Origin: Scolanthus callimorphus
Lineage: Eukaryota > Cnidaria > Anthozoa > Actiniaria > Edwardsiidae
DNA: 64,000 bases
Assembly (NCBI GenBank): GCA_033964015.1
Contig: JAWWUD010000052.1
Span: 124,001 to 188,000, forward strand
Direction: 5' to 3'
The notes under the pieces are model-generated. The model worked only from the letters and a program-made list of their open reading frames with translations, did not search any database and had not been told where the DNA came from. The number at the start of each line of letters is the position of its first letter. The stretch's first letter is position 1. A program made the translations under genes and the position numbers. Positions 12,013 to 24,137 of the stretch are shown here, piece by piece.

Positions 12013-12649
12013 TGCGTGTCTTTCTAGGTTATTAGGGTATTTAGCTTCAACGACGACAACAATACATTTGTCGATCGCATGGCACAATCAATGCATGTTT
12101 TTACAAGCAAATTCATAAAGTCCAATGCATTATATTTAACCGTTTTCTTCTGAACTTGGTCATGAAATGCTTCTAAGAAAAGTAGATTTCAACAAGGCGT
12201 TGGAACATAATTATGTTCTCAAAGAGCATCATAAGCATGGAGGAGGTTTAGATACGCGTTATTGAATGGCATAGATTTTTTAGAGTTTATTCGTTTTTCT
12301 TGCTAGAGAGGTTATATCGAAATTGGCAATGTTTTGCATTAGGATTTCGAAAGACCTCGGAGTCGCTTTAATATCTTTGGTTTGCTTCGTTTTTTTTTTT
12401 TCCTTTTTTCAACCCATTTCTCGTAAAACGCCCTGTCGCGTGTTTGATATATTACTTGAACGCCTCGTAGCTTTTTGTGTGTAAGCTGAAGTTTCGCAAC
12501 ATTAGCACTTCGTCAAAGTAAAAGGAGCTCTATCGAGAATGTGATCGGCGATATTTGTGATATTTTTGTTATGATATCCATGTAAACATCGAATCCGTGC
12601 CCACCAAGAGGATCGATCACGCTTAGTCCTATGGGCTCATACTTGAACT

Positions 12650-12965
12650 GAACTGTTCAACAAGTTGTTTCAGCGACAGGCGCACTCAAACGGCCGATGC
12701 CGTGATGTTATAACTCCAGGTGGTTGCGGTCCAAATATCAAAGCATTGATTCTACCATACCTTGACTATTGCAGTGCCGTTTGGGATGGACTAAACAACT
12801 ACCTGGCTGATAAAGTCCAAAATTACGTACAAAATCCTGCTGGCGAGAGCCAGCTACGAAACAAGATCCAATGCTCTGCGTAAAATACTGGGCTTGGATT
12901 CTCTATACGTACGTCGAAACAAACAGAAAGCGGTTTTGATGTATAAGCCCCTACATAAGCCGGGA
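12650..12965 (+). pseudogene. LINE reverse-transcriptase C-terminal remnant (frameshifted)
   Basis: One frame gives IKALILPYLDYCSAVWDGL then NNYLADKVQ. A second continues the family pattern with RASYETRSNALRKILGLDSL and YVRRNKQKAVLMYK. The pattern 'LI.PYLDYC..VWDGL..LA.KLQ..QNRAAR' is typical of the region after the reverse-transcriptase fingers and palm in CR1/L2/Jockey-type LINEs. Catalytic motifs are upstream of what survives, and at least one frameshift separates the halves. This is a dead 5'-truncated fragment next to the satellite. Confidence 0.75.
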
Positions 12966-13061
12966 TTAGAAATAAATATCAGTAAAGCGCTAAAAATAAT
13001 ATAGATTTAGCCACTGGCTAAAAGCGGAGCTCCTGGTTACATATTTTTCTGCCCAGGCTGA

Positions 13062-13780
13062 GTTGCACCCCCCTTGTCACTAAGACAACTTTACCCAATT
13101 AGTTTGGTTGTCTGAGATTCATCCCTTCCTGAGATATATTGTTTTTCTGCTAAGATGACGTCATCGATGGCGTCATACAACGTGACCAGGCAGTTGCATC
13201 ACCCTTGCCACTAAAACAACTTCACCCAAGTTTGGTTGTCTAAGGTTTATCCCTTCCCAAGATATCAACCTTTTCTCGTTTGATGACGTCATCGATGACG
13301 TCATACCACGTGACAAGGTAGTTGCACCCCCCTTGCCACTAAGCCAACTTCACCCAAGTTTGGTTGTCTGAGGTTTATCCCTTCCCGATATATCAACCTT
13401 TTGTCGTTTGATGACGTCATCGATGACGTCATACCACGTGACAAGGTAGTTGCACCCCCCTTGCCACTAAGTCAACTTCACCCAAGTTTGGTTGTCTGAG
13501 GTTTATCCCTTCCCGAGATATCAACCTTTTGTCGTTTGATGACGTCATCAATGACGTTATACCACGTGACAAGGTAGTTGCACCCCCCTTGCCACTAAGA
13601 CAACTTCACCCAGGTTTGGTTGTCTGAGGTTTATTCCTTCCCGAGATATCAACCTTTTCTCGTTTGATGACGTCGTCGATGACGTCATACCACGTGACAA
13701 GGTAGTTGCACCCCCCTTGCCACTAAGACAACTTCACCCAAGTTTGGTTGTCTGAGCTTCATCCCTTCCTGAGATATGGC
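13062..13780. repeat. 128-bp satellite array with CRE/ATF palindromes and E-boxes
   Basis: Units begin GTTGCACCCCCCTTGCCACT at 13062, 13193, 13321, 13449, 13577 and 13705, so the period is 131 then 128 four times, with a partial last copy. Each full unit contains GATGACGTCATCGATGACGT and then CA, two CRE consensus TGACGTCA palindromes back to back. A CACGTG E-box follows in all but the first unit. Units 1, 4 and 5 carry point changes in one of the two CREs. It lies between two LINE fragments. Confidence 0.9.
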
Positions 13781-14061
13781 TAATAAACAGAGAAGGGTCT
13801 TGGTTTACCTGTGGTGGGGCAGGCACGCACGGACGCGCCAGCGATACAATAATGGAAATACCGCTGAACCATGAAAAATGAAGTCGATGGTATACCTGAG
13901 TTCTACTTTGAACTATTGTATTCTTCCTACGCGATACCTATGGTGCTCCGCTCTGCGGCCTTCGGCCGCAAAGGAGCTCCGCTAATAATGCTATTTCCGA
14001 TGTTTCGAGGCTACTGCGTCTTTATCAGGGAAAAGGGAGCAACTGAAGAGCACGTGCCAGA

Positions 14062-14749
14062 ATCAAACTTATAAACAACAAGTGGACCTGTGTGCGCAAG
14101 ACATTATGCAAGAAAATATCAGCGCGGTTAGGGGTTTTAAATAAAGTTAGGGCGTGCTTGCCCTTAAAACAAAGAATTCTTTTTTATAATTCTGTAATTA
14201 AGCCACTTTTTAGCTATGCAAGCGTTGTGTGGGTTTCGGCCAGCTCCAAAGAATGTTTTACACGTATCTTACGGTTACAAAAAAGAGCTGGTCGTATGCT
14301 ATTAAATGCAGAGCCCAGAGCAGCATCAGTTCCTATTTTTAACAAACTCGAGTGGTTACCATTTTATATAGAAAGTAGGGTAATGAAGTGCGCGCTGTTA
14401 TTCAAGAGAACTCAATTTGAAGTACCTGAATACATGACAGATAAATTACAATTAAATAGTTCTATATATAGCCGTAAGACAAGATTTTCTGGTTTAAATT
14501 TTTTAACTCCAAGGTATAAGCGGATTACTGAAGCAGGTAGAACCTTTACTGTTACTGCAATTCAAGACTGGAACTCCCTACCTGCAAACCTTAAGAAGGA
14601 GGCTAACCTTAAATCTTTTAAAAATGCTTTACGCCGCAAGTTTTTAAATGAGCAATTATCTGTCTCACATTTTAATCCTTAATGTATATTTTAATTATTT
14701 GTATGTTATTCACTTATTTATTTCTTCATTTATTGTATGTACATAAATA

Positions 14750-14780
<31 letters not shown>

Positions 14781-14906
14781 TGTTACTAGTTTTTAATTAA
14801 TGTATATAGCTTGTATTTTTAGTGTTTAGAGGACCACAAGTTTATTAGTACTGTGTACTATTACGTGCCATCCTCTTTAAATAAAGTTTCTATCTATCTA
14901 TCTATG
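14062..14906 (+). pseudogene. 5'-truncated LINE: ORF2 C-terminus plus 3' end with (TCTA)n tail
   Basis: A frame of about 200 codons ends at TAA 14680-14682. It reads CVRKTLCKKISARLGVLNKV, IKPLFSYASVVW, LQKRAGRMLL, FNKLEWLPF and AIQDWNSLPANLKKEANLKS. This is the post-palm region of CR1/L2/Jockey-like LINE proteins, which ends in a W..LP..L....SL..FK pattern. The palm with the catalytic aspartates is missing. The 3' region carries GAGGACCACAAG and CCATCCTC (hairpin), AAATAAAG and TCTATCTATCTATCTA at 14889-14905. An uninterrupted frame suggests a fairly young insertion. Confidence 0.85.
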
Positions 14907-14935
14907 CGCGCTGGAAGTTATACAGAAATTTAAAG

Positions 14936-15869
14936 TCAATGTTTAGTCCGCGTGGTTGTAGCGTTTTGTTCTTGAAAATTAAGCGCATCTCCTTTTCGTC
15001 GTCTGGTTGTTGTGTCCCATGGACCTGAGCAGATGACCGAGACAAGCATGTCCCTCATACCCTGCCCGTTTGATGAGAAGTGGTTGGCTACGGGAAGCTC
15101 GTTAGCGCTGTCTGTATTGGTACCCGAGACTACTGTCAATCGGTGTTTTCTGAACCTTTCCGCAAGCTTGCACTTGGTTTCGCCGTTATAGACCTTGTCA
15201 CACTTGCGACATGAGATAATGTACACTTAGTTGGTGGTTGTGCAGTAGAACCTCTGATTAATGCATATACGGCCCCCGGGTGTCACGATGGTGTGACTTG
15301 GGTTAGTATGTGCGCAAGTTTTACACTTCGGTCGACGGTTGCATGGAAAAGTAACATGTACTTCCTCTGTGGTTGTAGGGAGAGAACTGCGCATGGATGT
15401 TCTTAAATCTTATCCCGTCGGCTCGCACACAGGACCGGCAGTGGCTGGAATATACCTCCGATGTCGTAATCGTTTTTCAGAATGGTGAGGTTTTTGACCA
15501 TTATGTCACGGATGGGTGAGTTGTTAGGATGGTATGTTACGATGAGTGGCATGGTGTCCTGCTGCTCGGCATTTGTTTCACGTGGCTGGATCGCTGTTTC
15601 TCGTGTGATGTCGGCTACTCTGCCAAGGGCATCATTAACTACCTCAGGAGGGTACCATCGCTTGCTAAAAAAGCCTGCCATCTCTCTTTTATCCTCGTAC
15701 TCAGCGGGGTCCCGCAAATGCGCTTCAGACGTAGAAATTGACTGAAAGGGATGGAGTCTTTACATTTGCTTGGATGCGAGGAGGTGTAGTTTAGATAGCA
15801 GTGAGAGTCGGTTTCTTTGTAAAATATTCCAGTCATCCGTCCCCTTCTTGGATCTGAAGCTGCGACCAA
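14936..15869 (-). pseudogene. Penelope-like element 1: RT C-terminus and GIY-YIG endonuclease, broken
   Basis: Reading leftwards on the minus strand, three frames join into one protein. 15869-15639 has TGIFYKETDSHCYLNYTSSH and FSQFLRLKRIC. 15717-15403 has FFSKRWYPPEVVNDALGR, LIVTYHPNN and SRRDK. 15410-14936 has CNRRPKCKTCAHTNP, then VYIISCRKCDKVYNGETKCK, ERFRKH and VANHF. The last part is a GIY-YIG nuclease with GIY as VYI and YIG as YNG. One frameshift lies near 15650-15700. A stop codon directly before VYI (about 15227) replaces an expected hydrophobic residue. The RT palm is absent, so it is 5'-truncated and inactive. Confidence 0.85.
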
Positions 15870-15911
15870 TAGCCAACCGCCTGATGACTGGAGTATTTTA
15901 CAAAGAAACCG
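15809..15911. repeat. Inverted copy of a 29-bp piece at the 5' edge of Penelope-like element 1
   Basis: CGGTTTCTTTGTAAAATATT plus nine bases at 15809-15837 is repeated in reverse complement at 15883-15911 with one mismatch. The left copy is coding sequence of the element (around FYKETDS). The right copy is therefore an inverted snippet of the same coding sequence, the kind of rearranged 5' junction Penelope-like elements often leave. Confidence 0.75.
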
Positions 15912-15966
15912 TATACATACAGCAATAGGATTTGGACGGCCTGTGGGAACGGAACGCCACGGGAAC

Positions 15967-16131
15967 GGTCATGGCTAAAAGGGATAACTCAGAAGGACCT
16001 GATTAATAATTCATAGGACAAACAATAGAACGAAGCTACATTGCATAACATGGCATATGTAGCTTCGTTCTACCGTGAAGACTATGAATTATTAATAAGG
16101 TCCTTCTGAGTCATCCCTTTTAGCCATGACC
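15967..16131. mobile_element. 165-bp foldback MITE with 9-bp target duplication
   Basis: The arms are near-perfect reverse complements: the left starts GGTCATGGCTAAAAGGGAT and the right ends ATCCCTTTTAGCCATGACC. Inner arms carry GAACGAAGCTACAT and ATGTAGCTTCGTTC. The flanks are CACGGGAAC at 15958-15966 and 16132-16140, a perfect 9-bp direct repeat. The duplication size points to a Mutator-like mobiliser. Arm identity is very high, so the insertion is probably recent. Confidence 0.85.
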
Positions 16132-16367
16132 CACGGGAACAGGTCTTGCTCGATGCACAGGTCTACCCTCTACCCCTCGTGGGTTTATCCTTTCACACTG
16201 TCTATACTTCTCACTCTGACAAGTTTCGGTATGTATGTTTTACGTGTATTACCAGATATTTTGTGTGTGTGTCTGCGAAAAAAAATTCGTACATGGCCTT
16301 CCAGTCCGAAAAAAAATATATTGCACAACCTGATCCCCGAAAAAAATCCATACGCAAAAAAATTGCC

Positions 16368-16368
<1 letters not shown>

Positions 16369-16400
<32 letters not shown>
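16369..16400. repeat. 32-nt poly-C tract
   Basis: An unbroken run of C from 16369 to 16400. Proline- or glycine-rich open frames across it are artefacts. Its true length is hard to sequence accurately. Confidence 0.9.
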
Positions 16401-19400
16401 ACTTCCCATTTTCCCCATTGCCCAATTCCTAATGGTCCATCCATTATATATATGTAACTATTTTCACATATTCTACCGCAACTGAATATTCTACCCTGTT
16501 AAAAAAAATTATGTATGTATGTAATGCACGGCGATTTCGTGACATAAGAGATTGAGTGAAAACTGATACACTTCTCCCAAACGGGATCCCCGAAATAGCC
16601 CGTAAAATTGTGTCTTCAGTGGTTTCTTTTGTAAAGTACATCCTGGCATAACAGGAAACTCTGGATTGTAGGCTTTCTTTTGACATAAAACTCGGTTAAT
16701 TTCACAAAATTTTCTCTTAAATATTCGAAATTTAGCCAAGGGGATCCGGTACTGGAATAGCGTGGGATCCCATGGGTTTGCGTAAGAGATGGCTAAACAT
16801 ATGTAATTCGACCGGGTTATAAATCCAAGAGAGAGATCAGCGTACCAGGTACTGAAGTTGTAAATTTATTTTGCAGTATTTTGCGAAGTACTAGTCCACA
16901 GAGACACTTCAGCCTGTCATACCGCTCGCAAAGGTCGATGGCCTAGCAAATGGGGTGTAGAATCCCTGTGATGTACCCCCCAAAGAAAAACGCGCGTTTT
17001 TCGAGAAAATTCCACAATGGCAGAGAAAAGTCCGTAATGGCATATTGTCTAGACTTGGTCGTTGGGATGATATCATTCAAACGGATTTCCGTTCGGTATC
17101 GCGTACGCTTCCGTTGATTTTGATGTATTTGTCTTACTTCGTTCCGAATGATATGGATACATTAGAAAACGCTGATTTCCATGTATCGATAGTCGAATAG
17201 TGAAACACATTTTCATAAGATACATGTTTTTTGGATCGAGTCAAAATGCCTTAGAAAAGGCACACACACACACATTAAAGCTAAATGTGATGCATCGCGA
17301 CCCACATTTTCACGTGAAATAAGCGTTTGCCTTTGCTGTTCTGCCAGTCACCATCTGAGCCAATCAAATTCCTGCCCTTTTTTTCCCAGCGCATTCGCCT
17401 GGCTTCTCTCTTACGGTTTGGGAGGTACTTTTTCGTTAACATGGCATATTTTGACGACAAAAAATCGTATCTTGACCAGTGATACCTTTTGAAGTTATGA
17501 TTTTTTTAATATTTTTTTTTTTAATTAAAAAAATCCTAGCACCCACACATAATTTGCTCTAAAATCGGTTCCTTTTAAAATTTCAAAAATCAAAGACAAA
17601 GTTTTATAGAACACATCTAAGCCCATGGTAAAACGTTGTTAAAGAACGAAAGCAGTGTATATTCGCGTGCTGGAACTCTCGAAACTTAGACTAGCGCGTC
17701 GGAAAGGCAACTCAATAAAAAAATCTCACTTCTGTGACATTCTTCCTATATGTATAGTTTTACCAAATTAAAAAAATAAAGTTTCCATAGTTGAGGTGAA
17801 GAAATAACAAGCTTTAAAATGAGGTATCACTTGTCAAGATGCAACTTTTTTGGGCGAAATTGTGCCATTTTCATAACGAAAAATACTACGAAGGTGTTCC
17901 GTACGTTAACGAAAACCAGACAACGTCGCGCCAAAAGTCAGGCGACTGCAATAGGCGAAACAAGGTCTGATCTGCAAGCTAAAAATAAGTCGGTGTTTTG
18001 AAAAAGCAGGTCGCGATGCAACTATTTTAGCTGTAACACACGAAGTGGGATTGCAAACTCGAAACGCTATTATTAGGTAGAGTAATTAAAGAAACGGAAC
18101 AGAGGGAAATTAAGCAGATATGTGAATGGAACAGAGTGGAGGTCAAGGTTTCGTTTAATACATGAAAAAAAAAACGTTGAAGTGGCGCTGTAATTATGAT
18201 TTATTATGTTATTATTCATTCTAATTTCGAATAGTTATTCATAATTTTTGTTTGTGATTTTTTTCCCTAGTTGTTTGGGCATATAACCAGCTAACGTAGC
18301 CCATTCACTCCAACACCATGTTAAGTTAAACAGGACTGTTTCTTCGCCTCACAACATGCCAAGTTTCTTGCTGCGATGACATCTTACTAGCTAATGGTCA
18401 CTTAATAACGTGTACAGTGCAGTATGTTTAGTTTTGTCCTTGGCGAATGCTCCTCTTGGGAGATATACGGATATAAACCAGTCTAATAAAACTCCCTAAA
18501 CTAGTTTAAGTGCCGGTCAAATACTTTGATACTCTCTCCTGACTATTCTCGTCGTGTTTCTTTCTTTCTGTTTTATTGTACATTTTAATTGTTTTCCAAA
18601 AAGACTCGAATTCCTTTCTCCAAAACAAATGAACAACAACCAGCGCAACAAAACTTATATACAATCCAACCTTACGTACCAAAAGTATTGAATATCGCAG
18701 GCCATTTGCTAAAGGGATATATGAGGAACTCTTCTCGCATTTTGCGGTCTTCCTAATTGCAAAGTCTCCTAAGAAAGTGCTCTAAGTGAAACATCCATGA
18801 TTGTGTGATTTGTGGTATTGTTTAGCTAACGTCCATTGCTTTCCATTGGCGCCATGAAACCGAAAAACTCCAACGTTAAATTAATGAGCAGAACGCTATG
18901 AGAAGGTTCGCTACATCTTATCTAGCTAAGCAATAAAAAAAACGCGTACCATTTGATACTTCACGCAACAGAGCACGTTAAAAACTCGTTCGCTTATCTT
19001 CTTTATACGTTTTGTTCTTATTCGATGTTTTGTTTTTACTCCTAGTGATCTTTGGAAGGGGATGGCGATTTTCTGTTCAATTGCTATGCCCTTTCGATAA
19101 GCACTAAGCCTTTCCTGCTATATAAATGTCTTTCAGATGTTCTAAAGAAAATATAAAAAGTCAAACGACCAACCTGTGAAGTAATAGACTCGGCCGGTGC
19201 GATGCCAGAAGATGAAGAAGGCCTTACTGTGGTCGGAATATGTGGCTAACACTGTATAATATAGTGCAGCTTGGACTGAAATAATGGACCTAAACAATAT
19301 GTAGACCAAATTTGGTCGCCCATTGGCGCATTTAAGTGACCGAGATTGCCTTGTTTTAAGAAATTAATTAAACATCATTATACGCATCATGATAAATCTA

Positions 19401-20460
19401 GATTATCTCTTTGGGAAATTCTTACACGAAATGGATATCTCTTCAAATAATAATGATGAGATTTAAAATCGCCTTTTAGGCGAGCATGAAGATTAAAGCA
19501 CTGCCTAAAACAGGAGCTCCCCGTCCATTACACGTGCATGCTCTTTCCATGCGCATGATGTCGTTGTTAAATATTCTGACCTGAGTTGTTTGAGATTTTC
19601 ACTCATCTAGTTTTCAAGACATCTGTCACATTTCGCTGTCTTGCCACGGGTGTATATCTTGTTTGTTCGGATTCCCTGTTAGCAGGAACGCCCACTGAGG
19701 CAGACATTCTAGATGGTACAATTTCATCTCTACAGTTATCAGCCTTGCACTATGCATATGGGGCTACTCAAATAGCCTGCGGCGCGTTTAGCTCCGCCAG
19801 CATTAAATACCGATAATTTAACGTCTTTTCTCAGTTATCTACCCAACCCTGCTGCCAATTGACTAAAAGGTAAGACTAAATCAAAAATTACGAGGCGTTT
19901 TTTTTTCTCGATACAGTAATGCTTGCGTGGGGTGCTTGAATGTACTGTTATTGTCTTAGAGAGCATGACATTTAGACAAACAATTTCAGGTCAGCTATAA
20001 TATGGGTAAATGTCTATCGCGCTCTTGTAGATTTGCAATTTGAAAGTAATTCAGCGATGCCCTGATATACTCAAAATTAGGCGAGCTGGAGAAAAATGAG
20101 CGTAAAACTAGTTTAAGGTGCCTTAAATTGCCTTAAACACATTTACTACCACGCGTAAACCCCTCGATCCTTATAATCCTTAGAACGTTTTAGAGAAATA
20201 ATGAAACAAAAATCACTTAAGGTTCGGTTTCTTGCAGCCGCGAGATTCGCAATTTTATTCTTGTGTAGGTTGTAGAGCTAATAAAATGACTTTTTCTTGC
20301 TAGCGCAGAAACACATCACAGCCGAATTGCTTTCCTTGTGTATGCAAGACAGAGAAATGATATTTGGTTCGAGATGTTAATTTTGCAAAGATAATGAAGA
20401 AAATAAATAAACAAAGTGTATGCAGCTCACAGGAACACCCAGGGTTCCCCAATCGAGACT
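16401..20460. other. Long non-coding stretch
   Basis: I find no gene. Open frames (for example 17819-18001 and 19586-19816, plus) lack recognisable domains. Small (CA)n at about 17262-17274. Mostly unique-looking AT-rich DNA. Confidence 0.45.
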
Positions 20461-20662
20461 AGACCTCGTCCGTTTTCAAACGAAAACGTATACTTTTTGC
20501 TCCGTTTTCAAAAAGATTTGCGTCCACACTTATCGCTTTTTTTTTCGTATTGTTTTCGCCGTTTTCGGTGATCGTTTTCGGTGTTGTAGTGTGGACGATA
20601 GCCGTATCCGGAGCAAAAAGTATCCGTTTTTGTTTGAAAACGATGTAGTGTGGACGGGGTCT
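20461..20662. mobile_element. MITE with AGACCYCGTCC termini
   Basis: The left arm runs AGACCTCGTCCGTTTTCAAA then ACTTTTTGCTCCG. The right arm is its imperfect reverse complement, CGGAGCAAAAAGTATCCG then GATGTAGTGTGGACGGGGTC. The interior is rich in CGTTTTCG. No coding capacity; long frames on both strands here are repeat shadows. Confidence 0.65.
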
Positions 20663-22063
20663 TAGATTGCGTTGTGTCTGTGCTACCAACAGACAATTCG
20701 ATTCGCAATCCAATTCAATCCACATCAAAACTGCTCCACATTTGCGGCAATACTTTTTTTTAAACAAATCCAGAGGATTGTGTTGCTGAGTCCTTGTGAA
20801 TTGAACTGTATTTAAAGCTAACTTCATTAACCCCCAAGTCGTGGCACTACTCCTTTTGAAATAGAAAAAGAAAAGAAATGCTCCAAAAGAAGGTCGGCAT
20901 AGTAGTGTAAATTGTTACAACTATGGTCCAATATCAGATCTGATAGATAGATCATCTCATTGTCAGTACGGTAATTAACAATTTGCGTGGCATGAGACAA
21001 CCACTTACCATTATCCTGTGAGATTGCGCAGAATACATCGTGTCTGATACTTAGCCGTCGAAGGACGCAGTCCGGAGCTGGCTAAATCAGACGATATTCT
21101 GCAAAACCGAGCAAGATAATGGTTATATTATTCCGCACATCGATAACACACAAAATCCTGAAATCAAATTGGAATCAGAACCATGCTGCTTGCAATTCGT
21201 GGAAATTGAGTAAGAAGAAACTAGAGAAACTACTCCCGAAGCGGCTATAGTGTCTCCAAAGAAATGTTTTAATTCCTGCACATATATATCCACGCTACGC
21301 AACCCAACTGTTTACTATTCCTCACAAGGCGACTTCTCGGCTTCCCGCTAACTATGGCTTACGCTCAGAAGCACACACGGGGTATTCCATTGGCACTTTA
21401 GGTTACACATAAGGTCAATTCCTTATCTCTATTACTTCTTACTGTGTGGCTTGATGACGTAATTATTTTATGTCAGAATTTGATGTTAATTAATCTCCAT
21501 ATCGTACTCGCATTTTGGTGATGACTACGCGTTGAATCAATTGGTGATTTTTTCACTTTCTGATATCTGAACACTGACGAACCATGTTTAACAGCATCTG
21601 CATGTAATCATGCTACATTCTATACCTCGGTAAAAGCAACGACTTAACGACAATAATATTAATAGTTAATGGTGTGAAACCTTTGAATCGATCAAATCAG
21701 TATTCTAGCAGTGCAGTATCATGCTACATCGTCAGTGTAGTAAGTTACAAGGATTTTTGAATTCTACAGCGCCCTCCCGATTAAAAGGAAGTTTTTGACG
21801 CCGTCCAAGACAAACTTAAAGGACGTACGATGCGTGACACAGGGTCGACACGCTCATGTTTACATAATAACTCCGTGGCACGACCTTAGATCTTTTTGTA
21901 AGAGGAAAAAAAGGGGAAATTGAAGATAGAGAGTCATGGGACGCCGAAATACGAGAAGCATGTGATGAAGCTTCGCCACTGAAAAGTTATTGCGCGAGGG
22001 AAAACTCACTTAAACCGATGTAGGAAAACATGAAAAGACATACTTCCACTACTGGAAATCAAA
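20663..22063. other. Non-coding stretch
   Basis: No supported gene or repeat boundary. A weak inverted similarity around CAGAATACATCGTGTCTGAT and ATCAGACGATATTCTGC (21010-21100) may be an old hairpin element. Confidence 0.4.
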
Positions 22064-22544
22064 CATATGACAAGCATATGAATCTTATATGACAAACATA
22101 TGAAATTTCATATGTTATTCACACAGTATTCACATGTTATTCATATATTTGTAATATGGTTGTCATATGTCTGCTACGTTTTTTCAAACATATGAACGTG
22201 TCGTTTTCATATGTCAGGAACACAGTGCTACACATATGACAAACATATGACATACCAACACGAAAACATATGACTGTGAAAAACATATGACAAATATATG
22301 ATTTATATATGACAAACATATGAAATTGGGTAAATGAAAATCTGATGTTTTGATAACATATGATTGTGTCCTTTTTTGTATGTTTTTCATATGTATGGAT
22401 CATGACAGCAATCCTACATATGAATAATATATGACAAATCAAGGTAACGAGCATATGACAATTATATGACATTTCTGCAAGGACATATATTGATGTCATA
22501 TGTTTCAGCCCAACATATCACAGCCAACATATGACAAGCATATG
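22064..22544. repeat. Array of CATATG motifs
   Basis: I count 19 CATATG hexamers between 22064 and 22544, usually as ACATATGACAAACATATGA-like pairs, with extra TATATG variants between them. Spacing is irregular, so this is not a simple microsatellite. Most hits are in the context ACATATGAC, and a minority are inverted (GTCATATGT). The minus-strand frame at 22137-22499 is a product of the repeat. Confidence 0.8.
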
Positions 22545-23942
22545 AAATGTGTGATAATGGTTTTAAGTCTTTGATCTTACATCTTTACCAGAAAGCGACG
22601 TTCCTTCGGCATAAGACAGGGATAACTTATCATCATGTAGTGTGAAATAACGAATACAAATAGCTGTCAAGTCCGAATCGCTGCCTTGCTTACAAGCTGA
22701 CTACTTTCATTTATGTATAACAAGCCACAAAACAGTACTAGCCCTCTATTTGCAATTTTACACACTGCTTGAAATATGTCCCACTTACACAACTCTCAAA
22801 GCCTTTAATTATTTTTACGTTCCTCACTCACGAGCATGTAACATCGCCTATTTCCAAGACTAGCCCCTGCTCAATCTCTACAGTTTATAGCTGAAACCGG
22901 AAGCGGGTGTTGATGAGCAGATATTCTGTTAATTTACAGTCATCTGTAAATAACACTGTATTACACAGAACAACTTTTCCCGAAATTTCGTAACAGAAAT
23001 TAATTCAAACAGAAACGATGCAAACGACTAATTTTCTAACTGTTAAACAATGAATCCCGAACAAAACTAAGTCGGAGCGGTGCGTGTGTATAAAAGAGTT
23101 AAATTACCCGAGTTATTATCACCCGATTCGGAAGATATTTTTAATTGTCTCAGCTATAACATGACCGGCCTGTTTCTTCTTGCAAAGACAAACCACATGG
23201 CTTTATACACACAAGAGTTGAGCTCATTTTACAGTTAAGCGCTACAAAAAAACTATTTTGTCTTCAACTTAGCTCTTAGAATAGATTTTAGTAACAGCAG
23301 CCTTAATCTCGATGCGTTCAACGTAACATGACTTCCGGCAAACTAAAACACACAATCAATCCAATCAAGCCACCAAATCCTCTATAAACTTTGTAAAATC
23401 GAACTGAAAAAGCTACACAAAGTTCGGTTTTCAGTTTAGTTGACTACATTTGTGAAACGGCGATCTAAATCTCATAATAGTAGGCTATAATATCGGCTTT
23501 AGCTGTTTGGACTCAGCAGACTGACGTGTTTATAATTAAATTCTAAAATCCACAATGGCGCTCGCTTCTCCGCTTCTTGTTGAGGTCGATAATTAGCCAG
23601 TTTAAGCTGGAATCGTTTAATCAAAATGTATACGAAATGCCAAAGTTTTACCTACTAGTTCAACATCATTGCTTCTTTTCTCAAAAGATAATAGGGCTCT
23701 AGTTTAAAATCAGGCAATTCATGAAGCCAATCACACCACATTAAATGTTGCAATCACTTAGAACTCACCGCTTGATAGAAGTTAGGCCTTTTCCCTGTAG
23801 TACGTTGAAATACTTGTCTCCGATCTTGCTCAATTCTGGATGGCAAACATGGGGCGGACAACACTTCCGAGCTTGCCGCCTGTATGTCAAACCGTGAATA
23901 CTCGGGCGTCAAGGCGTGCAGCTCGGCTGACGCCGACCAAAT
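22545..23942. other. Non-coding stretch
   Basis: No supported gene. A minus-strand frame at 23754-23972 runs into the transposable element at 23943 and has no recognisable domain, so I leave it out. Confidence 0.4.
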
Positions 23943-23984
23943 AAGGCCTAGGACATACGCCGGATTAAACATGAGCCGTTCCTA

Positions 23985-24117
23985 AAGCCTGGTTTCCATA
24001 ATGTCGTATCAGTCGTCCCAGTCGATTGTGAAACAATAGAAAAAATCCAATTTCCATTGTTTCACGGTCGACCAATACGACTGGAGCGACTGATACGACC
24101 TTATGGAAACCAGGTTT
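23985..24117. mobile_element. Nested MITE with TA flanks, CCTGGTTTCCATAA arms
   Basis: The left arm AAGCCTGGTTTCCATAATGT continues to CGTATCAGTCG. The right arm is its reverse complement with one or two mismatches (CGACTGATACGAC, TTATGGAAACCAGG). TA dinucleotides at 23983-23984 and 24118-24119 are compatible with a Tc1/mariner-type target duplication, though two bases alone prove little. Confidence 0.65.
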
Positions 24118-24137
24118 TAGGAACGCCTCATGATTAG

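Noticed and set aside
13790..13850. Possible RWamide-like string (LWWGR) after the satellite
   Set aside because: No signal peptide or precursor context, and the motif is WWGR rather than LRWGK/R.
16126..16485. Proline-rich and glycine-rich frames
   Set aside because: Both derive from the 32-nt poly-C tract.
22064..22544. CRISPR array
   Set aside because: The repeats are short, irregular and palindromic, without uniform spacers, and the genome is eukaryotic.
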